Below, piece after piece: positions 8,066-14,394 of a DNA stretch of 64,000 nucleotides. Both the position numbers and the translations under genes were made by a program. Source of the DNA: a virus; the IMG/VR virus record IMGVR_UViG_3300037087_000760, positions 62,001-126,000 of that record; one strand, 5' to 3'. Positions within the stretch are counted from its first letter, which is position 1; every line of letters starts with the position of its first letter. The notes below the pieces were generated by a model. That model was not told the DNA's origin and did no database searches. It saw only the letters and a list, made by a program, of their open reading frames with translations.

Positions 8066-8449
8066 ATAAAAAGAATCTGTCCAATTTTCCAGTGGAATAA
8101 TCTTGGTAGTTTCAGTGGCCCCTCAATCGGAACATGATTAATCCGCGACAGTACGGTCCGAATCCGTACCCGTATGAATCATCTCAATTACCTCTACTGA
8201 TGATATTAGACCCTCTGGAAAGGGGCTATGATTTAGGTTGGCTTTCCCTATGGGAAGTACTCTCTTATCTACACTCATCTTCAAGCAGATTCTTTGGTGT
8301 GGATTTCTTACCGTATTTCAACACTTTGGTAAGGGTTAATTCATTTCATCCACAAATACCCTGTTACTGTTCCGAATCTGTCCTCAGACAGTCTATCACA
8401 ACGGATTAAGGTGTACAATTTGATAGAAAACACCTGTCGAAAGTTCCTG
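8066..8449 (-). ncRNA. Structured noncoding RNA, tmRNA-like candidate
   Basis: A 384-base gap inside the tRNA array without a credible gene and GC-richer than its surroundings. On the minus strand it opens with CTTTCGACAGG, like the conserved TTCGACAGG of tmRNA. Directly after comes an H-type pseudoknot: AGGTGT (8435-8430) with ACACCT (8414-8409), interleaved with CTATCA and TGATAG (8426-8421 with 8398-8393). A perfect CTGTC/GACAG hairpin (8391-8378) follows, and later a GTACGG/CCGTAC hairpin. The genome encodes SmpB (42166-42627), tmRNA's partner. Against: no 5' acceptor strand matching CATCTCC directly upstream, and no recognisable ALAA-type tag frame. Confidence 0.35.
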
Positions 8450-8524
8450 TGTTCTTGAACGGCCTCGAACCGTTGACCCCCGCCCTGTCAAGGCGATACT
8501 CTGAACCAACTGAGCTACAAGAAC
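8450..8524 (-). tRNA. tRNA-Val(GAC)
   Basis: Acceptor GTTCTTG/CAAGAAC, anticodon loop TTGACAG, T loop TTCGAGG. Sits directly upstream of the structured RNA. Confidence 0.85.
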
Positions 8525-8533
8525 AAATACGGG

Positions 8534-8661
8534 CGAGGAAAGTAGGACTTTAACCTACACCGATTGCTTTAACCACAACCTGTTCTTCCCGACTGTTTAA
8601 ATACCCGCTCAACGATATTTACCGTTGAATTATTTAAACAAATCCCTTAAACTATCTCCCC
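8534..8661 (-). tRNA. Enlarged tRNA-like RNA (128 nt)
   Basis: The ends GGGGAGA and TTTCCTC pair with two G-U pairs. Inside, a nested hairpin is closed by GTTTAAATA/TATTTAAAC with CAACG/CGTTG within it, then an arm GTAGG, TTAAAGT, CCTAC in T-arm position with an abnormal loop. No anticodon can be assigned. Confidence 0.35.
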
Positions 8662-8737
8662 ATATATTTTCATTTGTATTATATTACAAACAAAATGGTC
8701 AATTTTGTCCTGAATATAGTACATTTTCAAAGAACTG

Positions 8738-8812
8738 TGCGACTGCAGGGATTTGGACCCCGGACCCTCTGCTTGTAAGGCAGATGCTCTGAACCAACTG
8801 AGCTACAATCGC
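8738..8812 (-). tRNA. tRNA-Val(TAC)
   Basis: Acceptor GCGATTG/CAGTCGC, stem TCTGC/GCAGA with loop CTTACAA, normal D and T arms. Confidence 0.85.
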
Positions 8813-8817
8813 TTGTG

Positions 8818-8903
8818 TAGGACTACCCGGACTCGAACCGGGATTATACTTCTCGTCTCCACTTTGTAGGAGTGGGATGTTTATCCAGTTACACCATAGT
8901 CCT
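8818..8903 (-). tRNA. Class II tRNA, loop reads TAC, C at position 33
   Basis: Acceptor AGGACTA/TAGTCCT, anticodon stem CCACT/AGTGG with loop CCTACAA, a 16-base variable region and a standard T arm CCCGG, TTCGAGT, CCGGG. A long variable region belongs to Leu, Ser or Tyr tRNAs, which conflicts with a Val anticodon. Identity unresolved. Confidence 0.6.
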
Positions 8904-8913
8904 ATTAATTTTG

Positions 8914-8986
8914 AGCCGGTGAAGGGACTTGAACCCATATCTCAGCCTTACCAAGGCCACATTTTAACCATTGATACTACACCAGC
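8914..8986 (-). tRNA. tRNA-Thr(GGT)
   Basis: Acceptor GCTGGTG/CACCGGC, loop TTGGTAA, T loop TTCAAGT. Discriminator T. Confidence 0.85.
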
Positions 8987-9073
8987 TTATGTGATCTGCG
9001 TTTTCCCCTTTAAACTACTGACCATCCTTAATCGGATAATCAGATTGGAGTCGAACCAACAATTCAGATCTCG
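8987..9073 (-). ncRNA. Circularly permuted tRNA-like RNA (closed acceptor, open anticodon helix)
   Basis: Minus strand order: anticodon-stem 3' strand GATCTG; 4-base variable AATT; T arm GTTGG, TTCGACT, CCAAT; acceptor 3' strand CTGATTA; TCC, GATTAA, GGA; acceptor 5' strand TGGTCAG; TA; D arm GTTT, AAAGGGGA, AAAC; G; anticodon-stem 5' strand CAGATC. The acceptor helix is 7 of 7 paired (10 of 10 with TCC/GGA) and closed by a hexaloop. Every spacing fits a tRNA cut in the anticodon loop. It fills the 87-base gap between two normal tRNA genes exactly. U1-A72 recalls tRNA-Gln. The topology matches what I recall for the tRNA-like domain of YrlA-class bacterial Y RNAs. Confidence 0.7.
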
Positions 9074-9147
9074 TGGAGTGTAAGGGAATCGAACCCTTGG
9101 CGTTAGACTGCCAGCCTAACATTTTAAACCATCTGAACTAACACCCC
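9074..9147 (-). tRNA. tRNA-Ala(GGC)
   Basis: Acceptor GGGGTGT/ACACTCC, stem TTAGG/TCTAA, loop CTGGCAG, normal T arm AAGGG, TTCGATT, CCCTT. Confidence 0.8.
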
Positions 9148-9163
9148 GTTCATTATATTTTTG

Positions 9164-9236
9164 AGCCAGTAGAGGGATTCGAACCCCCATCCCATGTTTA
9201 CAAAACACGAATAATCAACCATTATACTATACTGGC
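9164..9236 (-). tRNA. tRNA-Thr(TGT)
   Basis: Acceptor GCCAGTA/TACTGGC, loop TTTGTAA on stem CGTGT/ACATG, T loop TTCGAAT. Confidence 0.85.
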
Positions 9237-9243
9237 TTTTGTG

Positions 9244-9328
9244 AGCCGACTGAGGGATTCGAACCCCCGCGGAGCCGAAGCTCTCCTGATTACAAGTCAG
9301 GTGGTATCAACCACTAACCGAAGTCGGC
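9244..9328 (-). tRNA. Class II tRNA with anticodon reading TGT
   Basis: Acceptor GCCGACT/AGTCGGC, stem CCTGA/TCAGG with loop CTTGTAA, a variable arm with a GAGC/GCTC hairpin, T loop TTCGAAT. A Leu/Ser/Tyr-like body with a Thr anticodon; a shifted reading would give GTA (Tyr). Confidence 0.65.
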
Positions 9329-9333
9329 GTTTG

Positions 9334-9436
9334 TGGATTGGATGGGATTCAGACCCATTCGGTGATCAAACCGTTTCGAAATTACCCTCGGTGTCAACCG
9401 ATACTGTGGAGTCAAACCACAACAGATTCTCAACCC
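9334..9436 (-). tRNA. Enlarged tRNA-like RNA (103 nt), identity unclear
   Basis: Ends GGGTTG/CAATCC pair. It holds two T-arm-like hairpins (TGTGG, TTTGACT, CCACA and ATGGG, TCTGAAT, CCCAT) and two CGGT/ACCG hairpins, so it is either a composite or a heavily rearranged tRNA. Its 5' end overlaps the stop of the gene at 9430-9864. Confidence 0.35.
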
Positions 9437-9864
9437 TTTTTAATTACATTTTCTTTCCACCAAAGAATTTCATTTTGTATTTCTTCACACTTTTCATATT
9501 CTTCGTTTAATATCAATTGTTGTAATTTTTCTTCTAATTTATTTAAATTGTTTATTTTATCTCTACACATTATAATTTCATCGGTAACTTTTTTACAGAT
9601 AAATATACTTTTTTTATCAATTTTGTTCTCATATTTCGTGTCAACCAATTTTGAAAATTCATTTAATAATTTTTCAGTTTTTAAACTATCAACAACAAAA
9701 TGGGTTTTACTCCGATTAACATACCTTTTATAATCATTCACATCTTTATAGTGTTCATTTATCCAATTATCATTATTATAAGAATAAATACAAAATTTAT
9801 CTATTTCTTCATCTGTTTCTAATTGAAAACAAGCAAGTCCATCTATATTTTTAAATATTTTCAT
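9430..9864 (-). CDS. Hypothetical protein (144 aa) with C-terminal helical UVR-like segment
   Basis: MKIFKNIDGLACFQLETDEE at the start. The last 40 residues (KLEEKLQQLILNEEYEKCEE) resemble a UVR-type helical hairpin. One of two genes embedded in the minus-strand tRNA array. Function unknown. Confidence 0.75.
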   Translation of the reverse strand: MKIFKNIDGLACFQLETDEEIDKFCIYSYNNDNWINEHYKDVNDYKRYVNRSKTHFVVDSLKTEKLLNEFSKLVDTKYENKIDKKSIFICKKVTDEIIMCRDKINNLNKLEEKLQQLILNEEYEKCEEIQNEILWWKENVIKKG

Positions 9865-9880
9865 TTCATTTATTTTTTTG

Positions 9881-9953
9881 TATCCTTAACAGGATTCGAA
9901 CCTGTACACAAAATTTAGGAAATTTTGATGCTCATCCATTACATCATAAGGAC
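9881..9953 (-). tRNA. tRNA-Arg(CCT)
   Basis: Acceptor GTCCTTA/TAAGGAT, stem AAAAT/ATTTT with loop TTCCTAA, T loop TTCGAAT. Confidence 0.8.
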
Positions 9954-9964
9954 ATTTTTAATTT

Positions 9965-10450
9965 TCATTTATGACTTAGATAATATTGATATAATTGATT
10001 TTCATTTTCGAAATATAATATATTTTCTGGTGGAAAGTAGTTTACCATTTCTCTACCTCTTATTATCAAACCGTCATAACCATTCTTCTTCATTTCTTCA
10101 GCTATTGTTGTGTTTTTACTAAAAAAGGAATTATCACGATTCACATTATGTTCTTTACAATATTTAGTTACCAAATCTTGGAGAAACATTTCAGCTTCAT
10201 TTGTACTAAAAAGAATCTTTGGTTTTTTTGGTATTGCGTTGACAACAAAATAAACTTTCCCATATTCTCTTGCCATTTCTCTATTACCAAGAGCTGCTGT
10301 ATATAATCCCGAACCATATTTAGCCATTCCATTATTTTCTCCATAAAAATCCTTTAGACCTCGTAGTGTTACATTTTTTCGTTTCCATGACAAATAATCT
10401 TTATGTTCAGATTCATTCAAAAAATCATGAAGTTTGTAAATGTGATTCAT
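9965..10450 (-). CDS. ADP-ribosyltransferase-like protein with capsid-targeting-like N terminus
   Basis: 161 residues. The N terminus MNHIYKLHDFLNESE matches the internal-head-protein targeting pattern with an LNE cleavage-like site. The remainder looks like the ART fold of phage polyvalent proteins: KYGSGLYTAALGNREMAREY, then YFVVNAIP, and near the C terminus GYDGLIIRGREMVNYFP, which parallels GFDGVIYGSEYVVFYP in 29783-30607. A likely role is modification of host proteins early in infection, as for T4 Alt (inference). Confidence 0.65.
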   Translation of the reverse strand: MNHIYKLHDFLNESEHKDYLSWKRKNVTLRGLKDFYGENNGMAKYGSGLYTAALGNREMAREYGKVYFVVNAIPKKPKILFSTNEAEMFLQDLVTKYCKEHNVNRDNSFFSKNTTIAEEMKKNGYDGLIIRGREMVNYFPPENILYFENENQLYQYYLSHK

Positions 10451-10469
10451 ATATCCTTTTTATTTTTTG

Positions 10470-10545
10470 TCGGGTAAGCGGGCTTCGCTCCCGCGTGCTC
10501 TTGATCCCAAATCAAGTGAGATAAACTGAACTCCTCTACTACCCG
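10470..10545 (-). tRNA. tRNA-Pro(TGG) with abnormal T loop
   Basis: Acceptor CGGGTAG/TTACCCG, stem CTTGA/TCAAG, loop TTTGGGA. The T stem GCGGG/CCCGC is perfect but its loop is AGCGAAG instead of the TTCGA type. Confidence 0.7.
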
Positions 10546-10554
10546 TTAATTTTG

Positions 10555-10628
10555 TATTCCCAGAGGGATTCAAACCCCCAATCTTCTGATCCGTAGTCAG
10601 ATATTCTATTCAGTTGAACTATGGGAAC
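10555..10628 (-). tRNA. tRNA-Arg(ACG)
   Basis: Acceptor GTTCCCA/TGGGAAT, stem TCTGA/TCAGA with loop CTACGGA, T loop TTTGAAT. Confidence 0.8.
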
Positions 10629-10674
10629 ATTATTCATCACATTATATATATCAAATCTTTTCAGATTTGTTTTG

Positions 10675-10760
10675 TCGAAGAAGCCGGACTTGAACCGACA
10701 AGGGTATATTACCACTACGCTCCAAACGTAGACCGCTACCAGTTACGGACCTATTCCTCG
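10675..10760 (-). tRNA. Class II tRNA with Pro anticodon TGG
   Basis: Acceptor CGAGGAA/TTCTTCG, stem CTACG/CGTAG, loop TTTGGAG, variable arm GGTAATATACC forming its own hairpin, T loop TTCAAGT. Confidence 0.65.
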
Positions 10761-10766
10761 GTCTTG

Positions 10767-10852
10767 TCTGGGTGAGAGGACTCGAACCTCCAAAGACATT
10801 ATGTCACTCGCCTCCGAAACGAGTTCGCTACCAGTTACGGACTTACACCCAG
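10767..10852 (-). tRNA. Class II tRNA, anticodon probably CGG
   Basis: Acceptor CTGGGTG/CACCCAG, anticodon stem CTCGT/GCGAG with loop TTCGGAG, variable arm GACATAATGTC, T loop TTCGAGT. Another frame of the loop would give GGA (Ser), which would suit the class II body better. Confidence 0.6.
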
Positions 10853-10863
10853 ATAATTTTTTG

Positions 10864-10945
10864 AACCTGTGGTGGGATTCGAACCCACATTTACAGCTCC
10901 AGTTACGGTAATCTGACGTTCGTAGCGTCAGTCGGCTACACAGGC
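10864..10945 (-). tRNA. tRNA-like, anticodon ACG, D-like arm placed after the anticodon arm
   Basis: Acceptor GCCTGTG/CACAGGT and T arm GTGGG/CCCAC are normal. The hairpin TGACG, CTACGAA, CGTCA comes right after the acceptor and TAGCCGAC. A TTAC/GTAA hairpin carrying the D-loop sequence CGTAACTGGAGC follows it. Arm order therefore looks exchanged. Confidence 0.5.
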
Positions 10946-10960
10946 ATTTTTAATTTTTTG

Positions 10961-11031
10961 TATTCCCAACGGGATTCGAAACCGTATTTTCTGACTGAGA
11001 ATCAGGAGTCCTTCCATTAGACGATGGGAAC
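10961..11031 (-). tRNA. tRNA-Glu(CTC)
   Basis: Acceptor GTTCCCA/TGGGAAT, stem CTGA/TCAG with loop TTCTCAG, D arm GTCTAATGGAAGGACT. Confidence 0.8.
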
Positions 11032-11043
11032 ATTTATTCATTG

Positions 11044-11115
11044 TATTCGGTAGGGGAATTGAACCCCTATGTACAGGTTGAAAACCTGTCGGACTAACCG
11101 TTATCCTAACCGAAC
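11044..11115 (-). tRNA. tRNA-Glu(TTC)
   Basis: Acceptor GTTCGGT/ACCGAAT, stem ACAGG/CCTGT with loop TTTTCAA, T loop TTCAATT. Confidence 0.9.
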
Positions 11116-11120
11116 TTTTG

Positions 11121-11203
11121 TACTGCGGACGGGACTCGAACCCGTACACCCTTTCGGGTCCAGATTGAAAGTCTGGTCACTTAGGCCATTTGTATACCGC
11201 AGT
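11121..11203 (-). tRNA. Class II tRNA with Glu anticodon TTC
   Basis: Acceptor ACTGCGG/CCGCAGT, stem CCAGA/TCTGG, loop CTTTCAA, variable arm ACCCGAAAGGGT, T loop TTCGAGT. Confidence 0.65.
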
Positions 11204-11224
11204 GTGTATCTTATTTTTATTTTG

Positions 11225-11305
11225 CTCTCCCAAGGGGAATCGAACCCCTATCCTGACATTGAAAGTGTCAAATCCTCTGCTTACGCTCCGTTAGACGATG
11301 GGAAA
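11225..11305 (-). tRNA. tRNA-Glu(TTC) with enlarged D region
   Basis: Acceptor TTTCCCA/TGGGAGA, stem TGACA/TGTCA, loop CTTTCAA. The D region (AACGGAGCGTAAGCAG) is about 8 bases longer than in the neighbouring Glu tRNAs. Confidence 0.65.
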
Positions 11306-11346
11306 AGTTTTATTTCAAGATGTCAAAGAACCAAATTGGATATTGG

Positions 11347-11456
11347 TAAATGAGATTGGACTTGAACCAATATCGAATAGTCTGAAACGACTACCGACCA
11401 CCTGATAGGTTCATCGGTTCATGATTCCGATTACTTACTATCTAACTCACTCATTA
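11347..11456 (-). tRNA. Enlarged tRNA-like gene, anticodon CAT (110 nt)
   Basis: First gene of the minus array. Ends AATGAG/CTCATT; anticodon-like arm TCGGA, ATCATGA, ACCGA; then about 38 bases with two extra hairpins (CCT/AGG and TAGTC/GACTA) before the T arm ATTGG, TTCAAGT, CCAAT. Confidence 0.5.
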
Positions 11457-11467
11457 TTTTAAAGAAC
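11457..11467 (-). promoter_or_regulatory. boxA-like antitermination site before the minus tRNA array
   Basis: On the minus strand GTTCTTTAAAA directly abuts the first tRNA-like gene. It matches the boxA element of rRNA leaders that binds NusB/S10. The same sequence precedes the plus-strand array. Confidence 0.55.
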
Positions 11468-11500
11468 ATAAAAAAACCCGGCTTTCTTTCGAATGTCGGG
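11465..11500 (-). terminator. Probable terminator upstream of the minus tRNA array
   Basis: Minus strand: CCCGAC ... GCCGGG followed by seven T. It would end transcription from the ATPase genes before the array. Confidence 0.5.
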
Positions 11501-11827
11501 TGTGGGGTTGAAAGAACTACTTCTTTCAATATATTGATGAGGGGATTGTCAATCAAATATAATACCTACACCCAGAGCAAACGCTGTCTCTTCTACCACT
11601 ATGGTAGTGACTTCCGTTGGCCTCTCAGGTCGTGGGTTCAATATTTGGTTTATCATCAACATTTTATTTCTTGTATTGTTTTGTTATATATTTATTATTA
11701 TAAGTCTGTTTTTTCCATTTTTATTTCAGACTACAAAATTATGTAATTATTCTGAGATAAAAAAATTTTTAGATAACTTTTTTCAAAATCACCTATTTAT
11801 CTTTATAGTATTAAAAAATAAAAAGGT
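11500..11827. other. Gap without a convincing gene
   Basis: Open frames on the plus strand (11534-11746, 11601-11954) overlap a minus-strand gene and look like shadows. The stretch 11570-11650 is GC-richer and contains ACCACTATGGTAGT and GGTCGTGGGTTCAAT, which resembles part of a tRNA T arm, but no complete cloverleaf can be built. Confidence 0.4.
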
Positions 11828-12316
11828 TTATTTTTTCTTTGTTGTTTTCTTTTTGGGTTGTTCTTTAGGTTCTTCTTTCACAGGATTTCCTTTTGGTTTA
11901 AATTCCACTTTACCTTTTTCTATTAATTCAAATCCTGTTTGTTTCATTATATAATCTGATGATTTTTCATAACTCTTATTAGCGAAGTCGTATACAGCGA
12001 AACACTGGAACATCAGAAAAGGATTATGACTAATCACGATCACTTCACATTTATATTTCCATATAAGTTTTGAGATTAGATTATTGTACAAAGTCATACT
12101 CCTTATACTAAATCCATTATCCACTTCATCGAGTACGATAAGAGTTTTTTCAGGTATAATTTTCGGATATAATTTTTCCAAGAACATGCCCATATAAATT
12201 ACTGAACTTTCTCCGTGAGATTTGTTTCTTGTTTGGAATCCACCCGAACTAAGATAAGCACAAGCGTCGAAGGCAACCATCATATCAGATCCGTTATTAA
12301 AAGAATATTTTCTCAT
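11828..12316 (-). CDS. ABC-type ATPase, C-terminal half (signature, Walker B, H-switch)
   Basis: 162 residues. It contains KSHGESSVIYMGMFLEKL (ABC signature region), TLIVLDEVDNGFS (Walker B) and VISHNPF (switch His), then a lysine/proline-rich tail. It lacks Walker A, which lies in the overlapping upstream gene. Together they make one small RecF/SMC-like ATPase of about 240 residues. Either two subunits or one protein split by a frameshift. Confidence 0.8.
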   Translation of the reverse strand: MRKYSFNNGSDMMVAFDACAYLSSGGFQTRNKSHGESSVIYMGMFLEKLYPKIIPEKTLIVLDEVDNGFSIRSMTLYNNLISKLIWKYKCEVIVISHNPFLMFQCFAVYDFANKSYEKSSDYIMKQTGFELIEKGKVEFKPKGNPVKEEPKEQPKKKTTKKK

Positions 12317-12542
12317 ATGAATGTTCTATTTCAACAAATTCAGCTAATTTTTTAAAATCACTTTCAAATAAAGAATTTGTTGACATATCGTTTTTCGTAC
12401 CTCTAAGAGCATGAAATAAAGAACTTTTTCCACATCCATTTTCACCAACTATACATAAAGCCTTTATAGTTTTTATGTCTGAGAAATCATATTCATCCCC
12501 AGCTTTAAAACATCTAAAATCTTTTTTAATTTTTATTTTCAT
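12297..12542 (-). CDS. ABC-type ATPase, N-terminal half (Walker A)
   Basis: 81 residues. MKIKIKKDFRCFKAGDEYDF then ALCIVGENGCGKSSLFHALR (Walker A GENGCGKSS). The frame ends after EIEHSYEKIFF, 20 bases beyond the start of the second half, which is in another frame (ATGAGAAAATATTCTTTTAA at the junction). The two halves carry complementary motifs. Confidence 0.8.
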   Translation of the reverse strand: MKIKIKKDFRCFKAGDEYDFSDIKTIKALCIVGENGCGKSSLFHALRGTKNDMSTNSLFESDFKKLAEFVEIEHSYEKIFF

Positions 12543-12747
12543 CTATTAATAATTTGTAGTGTCTTACGAGATTGAAATTATTCTGGTCTAAGTAGTGCCA
12601 TTGATATTCACTGACCAATTTATCATCACCAATAGATTTAAATCGTTTATACCTAACGATACTTCCTTTTCTATGTACAGTTCCGCCAACCGCCATTAAA
12701 TCTTCGGTGATAATACCCTCTTTCCAACCTTTCCACTTTGGTTTCAT
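12526..12747 (-). CDS. Hypothetical protein (73 aa)
   Basis: I place the start at the ATG at 12747 (MKPKWKGWKEGIITEDLMAV), which overlaps the TGA of the upstream small gene (TGATG); a TTG at 12789 is less likely. The end overlaps the ATPase gene. Function unknown. Confidence 0.7.
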   Translation of the reverse strand: MKPKWKGWKEGIITEDLMAVGGTVHRKGSIVRYKRFKSIGDDKLVSEYQWHYLDQNNFNLVRHYKLLIDENKN

Positions 12748-12860
12748 CACTTGGTTTTCTTTCCAAAAATAAAATGAAACAGGGTACAAGAGAGCTGGTC
12801 ATTTCGGTCGCAGGTCATTGTACCTTTTCTCGTCACTTTTTCATTAGCTGATAGTTTCAT
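12747..12860 (-). CDS. Small hypothetical protein (37 aa)
   Basis: MKLSANEKVTRKGTMTCDRN, ending FIFGKKTK, with the stop overlapping the next ATG. The coupling supports translation, but a shifted frame joining it to the next gene cannot be excluded. Confidence 0.5.
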   Translation of the reverse strand: MKLSANEKVTRKGTMTCDRNDQLSCTLFHFIFGKKTK

Positions 12861-12895
12861 GTCTTTTGTTATCTGTTTACTTCTTAGATGGACAA

Positions 12896-12927
12896 CAAAA
12901 TTACGAAAAATTTAGGTGAGAAAAAAA
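12896..12927 (-). promoter_or_regulatory. Early-type promoter
   Basis: Minus strand: TTTTTTTCTCAC, 12 bases, TAATTTTG. Drives the small gene 12747-12860 and the ATPase genes. Confidence 0.55.
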
Positions 12928-13266
12928 TTAAATCCAGATTCCAGCCAATTTTTTCATTTCTTCAGCTTTAGCGAGAGCTTCCTCATAAGTATCGAAGAAA
13001 TAGCTTTTTGTAACATTACGATCTCCAAAAATTTCTTTTTCAACCATAGAGAAGATAAGTCTACACTCTGGTTTTATATAAAGTACATCATCTCGTAAAA
13101 TAGCACCGGACATTGTACTGTAATCTGAATGAATTAAACGACCTACATTATCAAAAACACCAGATGGTCGTAATAATCCTTCTTTTTTATATTTATACCT
13201 TTGTGATATTCTTTCGGGGTATACCTCTATACTAACGATTTGATTTAAATTATAGAATATTTTCAT
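12928..13266 (-). CDS. Hypothetical protein (112 aa)
   Basis: Begins MKIFYNLNQIVSIEVYPERI and ends in a helix EEALAKAEEMKKLAGIWI. Its composition suggests a small beta sheet plus helix. No family recognised. Confidence 0.8.
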   Translation of the reverse strand: MKIFYNLNQIVSIEVYPERISQRYKYKKEGLLRPSGVFDNVGRLIHSDYSTMSGAILRDDVLYIKPECRLIFSMVEKEIFGDRNVTKSYFFDTYEEALAKAEEMKKLAGIWI

Positions 13267-13286
13267 ATCTTTTTTTATTAATATTA

Positions 13287-13802
13287 TTAATCATCAATAA
13301 GATTGACTTCCAATCCTTTTATTTTCTCATTGAATTCTGGAAACAACTGACAAAATTCAAATAGTTTCTTTTTCTTTCGGGTAGATGCTAAGAATATAGG
13401 TGGTAAATCCCAAGCATCAGTAAAGAATTCAACCATCAATTCGATGAATCTATCTTTGGTTGTTCCAGATTCGATCTGAATCATCTGTTTACCTTTCCAA
13501 GAAACTTCATACCAACTATACATTCTATCGAAATCATAATGACAACCTAAATCTTCAAAAGATTTAAAGTATTGAGGGAGTTCATCTTTATCCCTTTCTA
13601 ACATATTCGAAATTACTGGATCATTCATTTTCTTTTTCTTTATTTTTTTTACTTTTAAGACTTGGTAACAACATTTGTTGTACTTAGGACAACATTTATG
13701 CTTTTCTTTATATTCAGACATAAAATCCTTATATTCTTTTGATGGTCCATCGATGGTTTCAACAATAGTATAAGGCACCCAAACCAAACCCTGTTGTTTC
13801 AT
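13287..13802 (-). CDS. Hypothetical cysteine-containing protein (171 aa)
   Basis: Contains KHKCCPKYNKCCYQVLKVKK near residue 35 (four Cys, possible metal site) and a basic stretch KKIKKKK. Overlaps the upstream gene by 4 bases. Function unknown. Confidence 0.8.
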   Translation of the reverse strand: MKQQGLVWVPYTIVETIDGPSKEYKDFMSEYKEKHKCCPKYNKCCYQVLKVKKIKKKKMNDPVISNMLERDKDELPQYFKSFEDLGCHYDFDRMYSWYEVSWKGKQMIQIESGTTKDRFIELMVEFFTDAWDLPPIFLASTRKKKKLFEFCQLFPEFNEKIKGLEVNLIDD

Positions 13803-13993
13803 ATCTTTGTTAATTGATTTAATTGAAAATCTTGTACCTCACCCCAATGATAAAAAGCGTTATTAGTAAAAATCTTCACTATATATTTAGATGCCCATAT
13901 ATAAGGATGGTAATTAATTATTTTACCTACTCCACCAAACGGTAGTAACACCCTATCTCCTTTACTTAATTCCATATTCATTTTATTTTCCAT
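13799..13993 (-). CDS. Hypothetical protein (64 aa)
   Basis: Contains KGDRVLLPFGGVGKIINYHP, typical of a small KOW/SH3-like barrel. Coupled to its neighbours with no gap. Confidence 0.75.
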   Translation of the reverse strand: MENKMNMELSKGDRVLLPFGGVGKIINYHPYIWASKYIVKIFTNNAFYHWGEVQDFQLNQLTKI

Positions 13994-14188
13994 TTATATA
14001 CAAGAATTATTACTTTTTACTGTTCTTTCACATACTTGTATAGCCAAATCTATTTTATCCTCTGATATTGTTTCCAAACTACCATACAGAAGATTAAATT
14101 TGGTTTGTTGAGATTCTGTACACTGATTATATAATTCAGTGAGAATTTGTTTCCTGTATTTTTTTATTTTATCTAATGATTCACTCAT
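13994..14188 (-). CDS. Hypothetical helical protein (64 aa)
   Basis: MSESLDKIKKYRKQILTELY, predicted all-helical. No known family. Confidence 0.7.
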   Translation of the reverse strand: MSESLDKIKKYRKQILTELYNQCTESQQTKFNLLYGSLETISEDKIDLAIQVCERTVKSNNSCI

Positions 14189-14200
14189 AATGAAATATTG

Positions 14201-14377
14201 TTAAATCCATTTATCATTTGTATCTGTAACAGCAAAAAGGGCGGTTATAAGTCCACCTGAAACCATCATTAAAAGGAATGATAGATGAAGGAATGTAGCG
14301 ATAAATCCAAATATTATAGTTAGTAAGGTCATATTGAAAACAAAATGTCCTAATTTAGTTTTAAAAAACCATCTCAT
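14201..14377 (-). CDS. Small membrane protein (58 aa)
   Basis: MRWFFKTKLGHFVFNMTLLT followed by two hydrophobic segments (IIFGFIATFLHLSFLLMM and SGGLITALFAV) and a short polar tail. Two spans predicted; role unknown. Confidence 0.65.
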   Translation of the reverse strand: MRWFFKTKLGHFVFNMTLLTIIFGFIATFLHLSFLLMMVSGGLITALFAVTDTNDKWI

Positions 14378-14394
14378 ATTTTTATCTTTATTTT

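Noticed and set aside
8066-8449. RNase P RNA
   Set aside because: A GAGGAAGTCC string next to it recalls the conserved RNase P block, but the other conserved blocks are absent.
8134-9733. Plus-strand open frames across the minus tRNA array (8134-8409, 8877-9083, 9241-9510, 9338-9733)
   Set aside because: They lie antisense to tRNAs and structured RNA, have irregular composition (complements of T arms such as GFEPI, RIRTR types) and no promoter or coupling.
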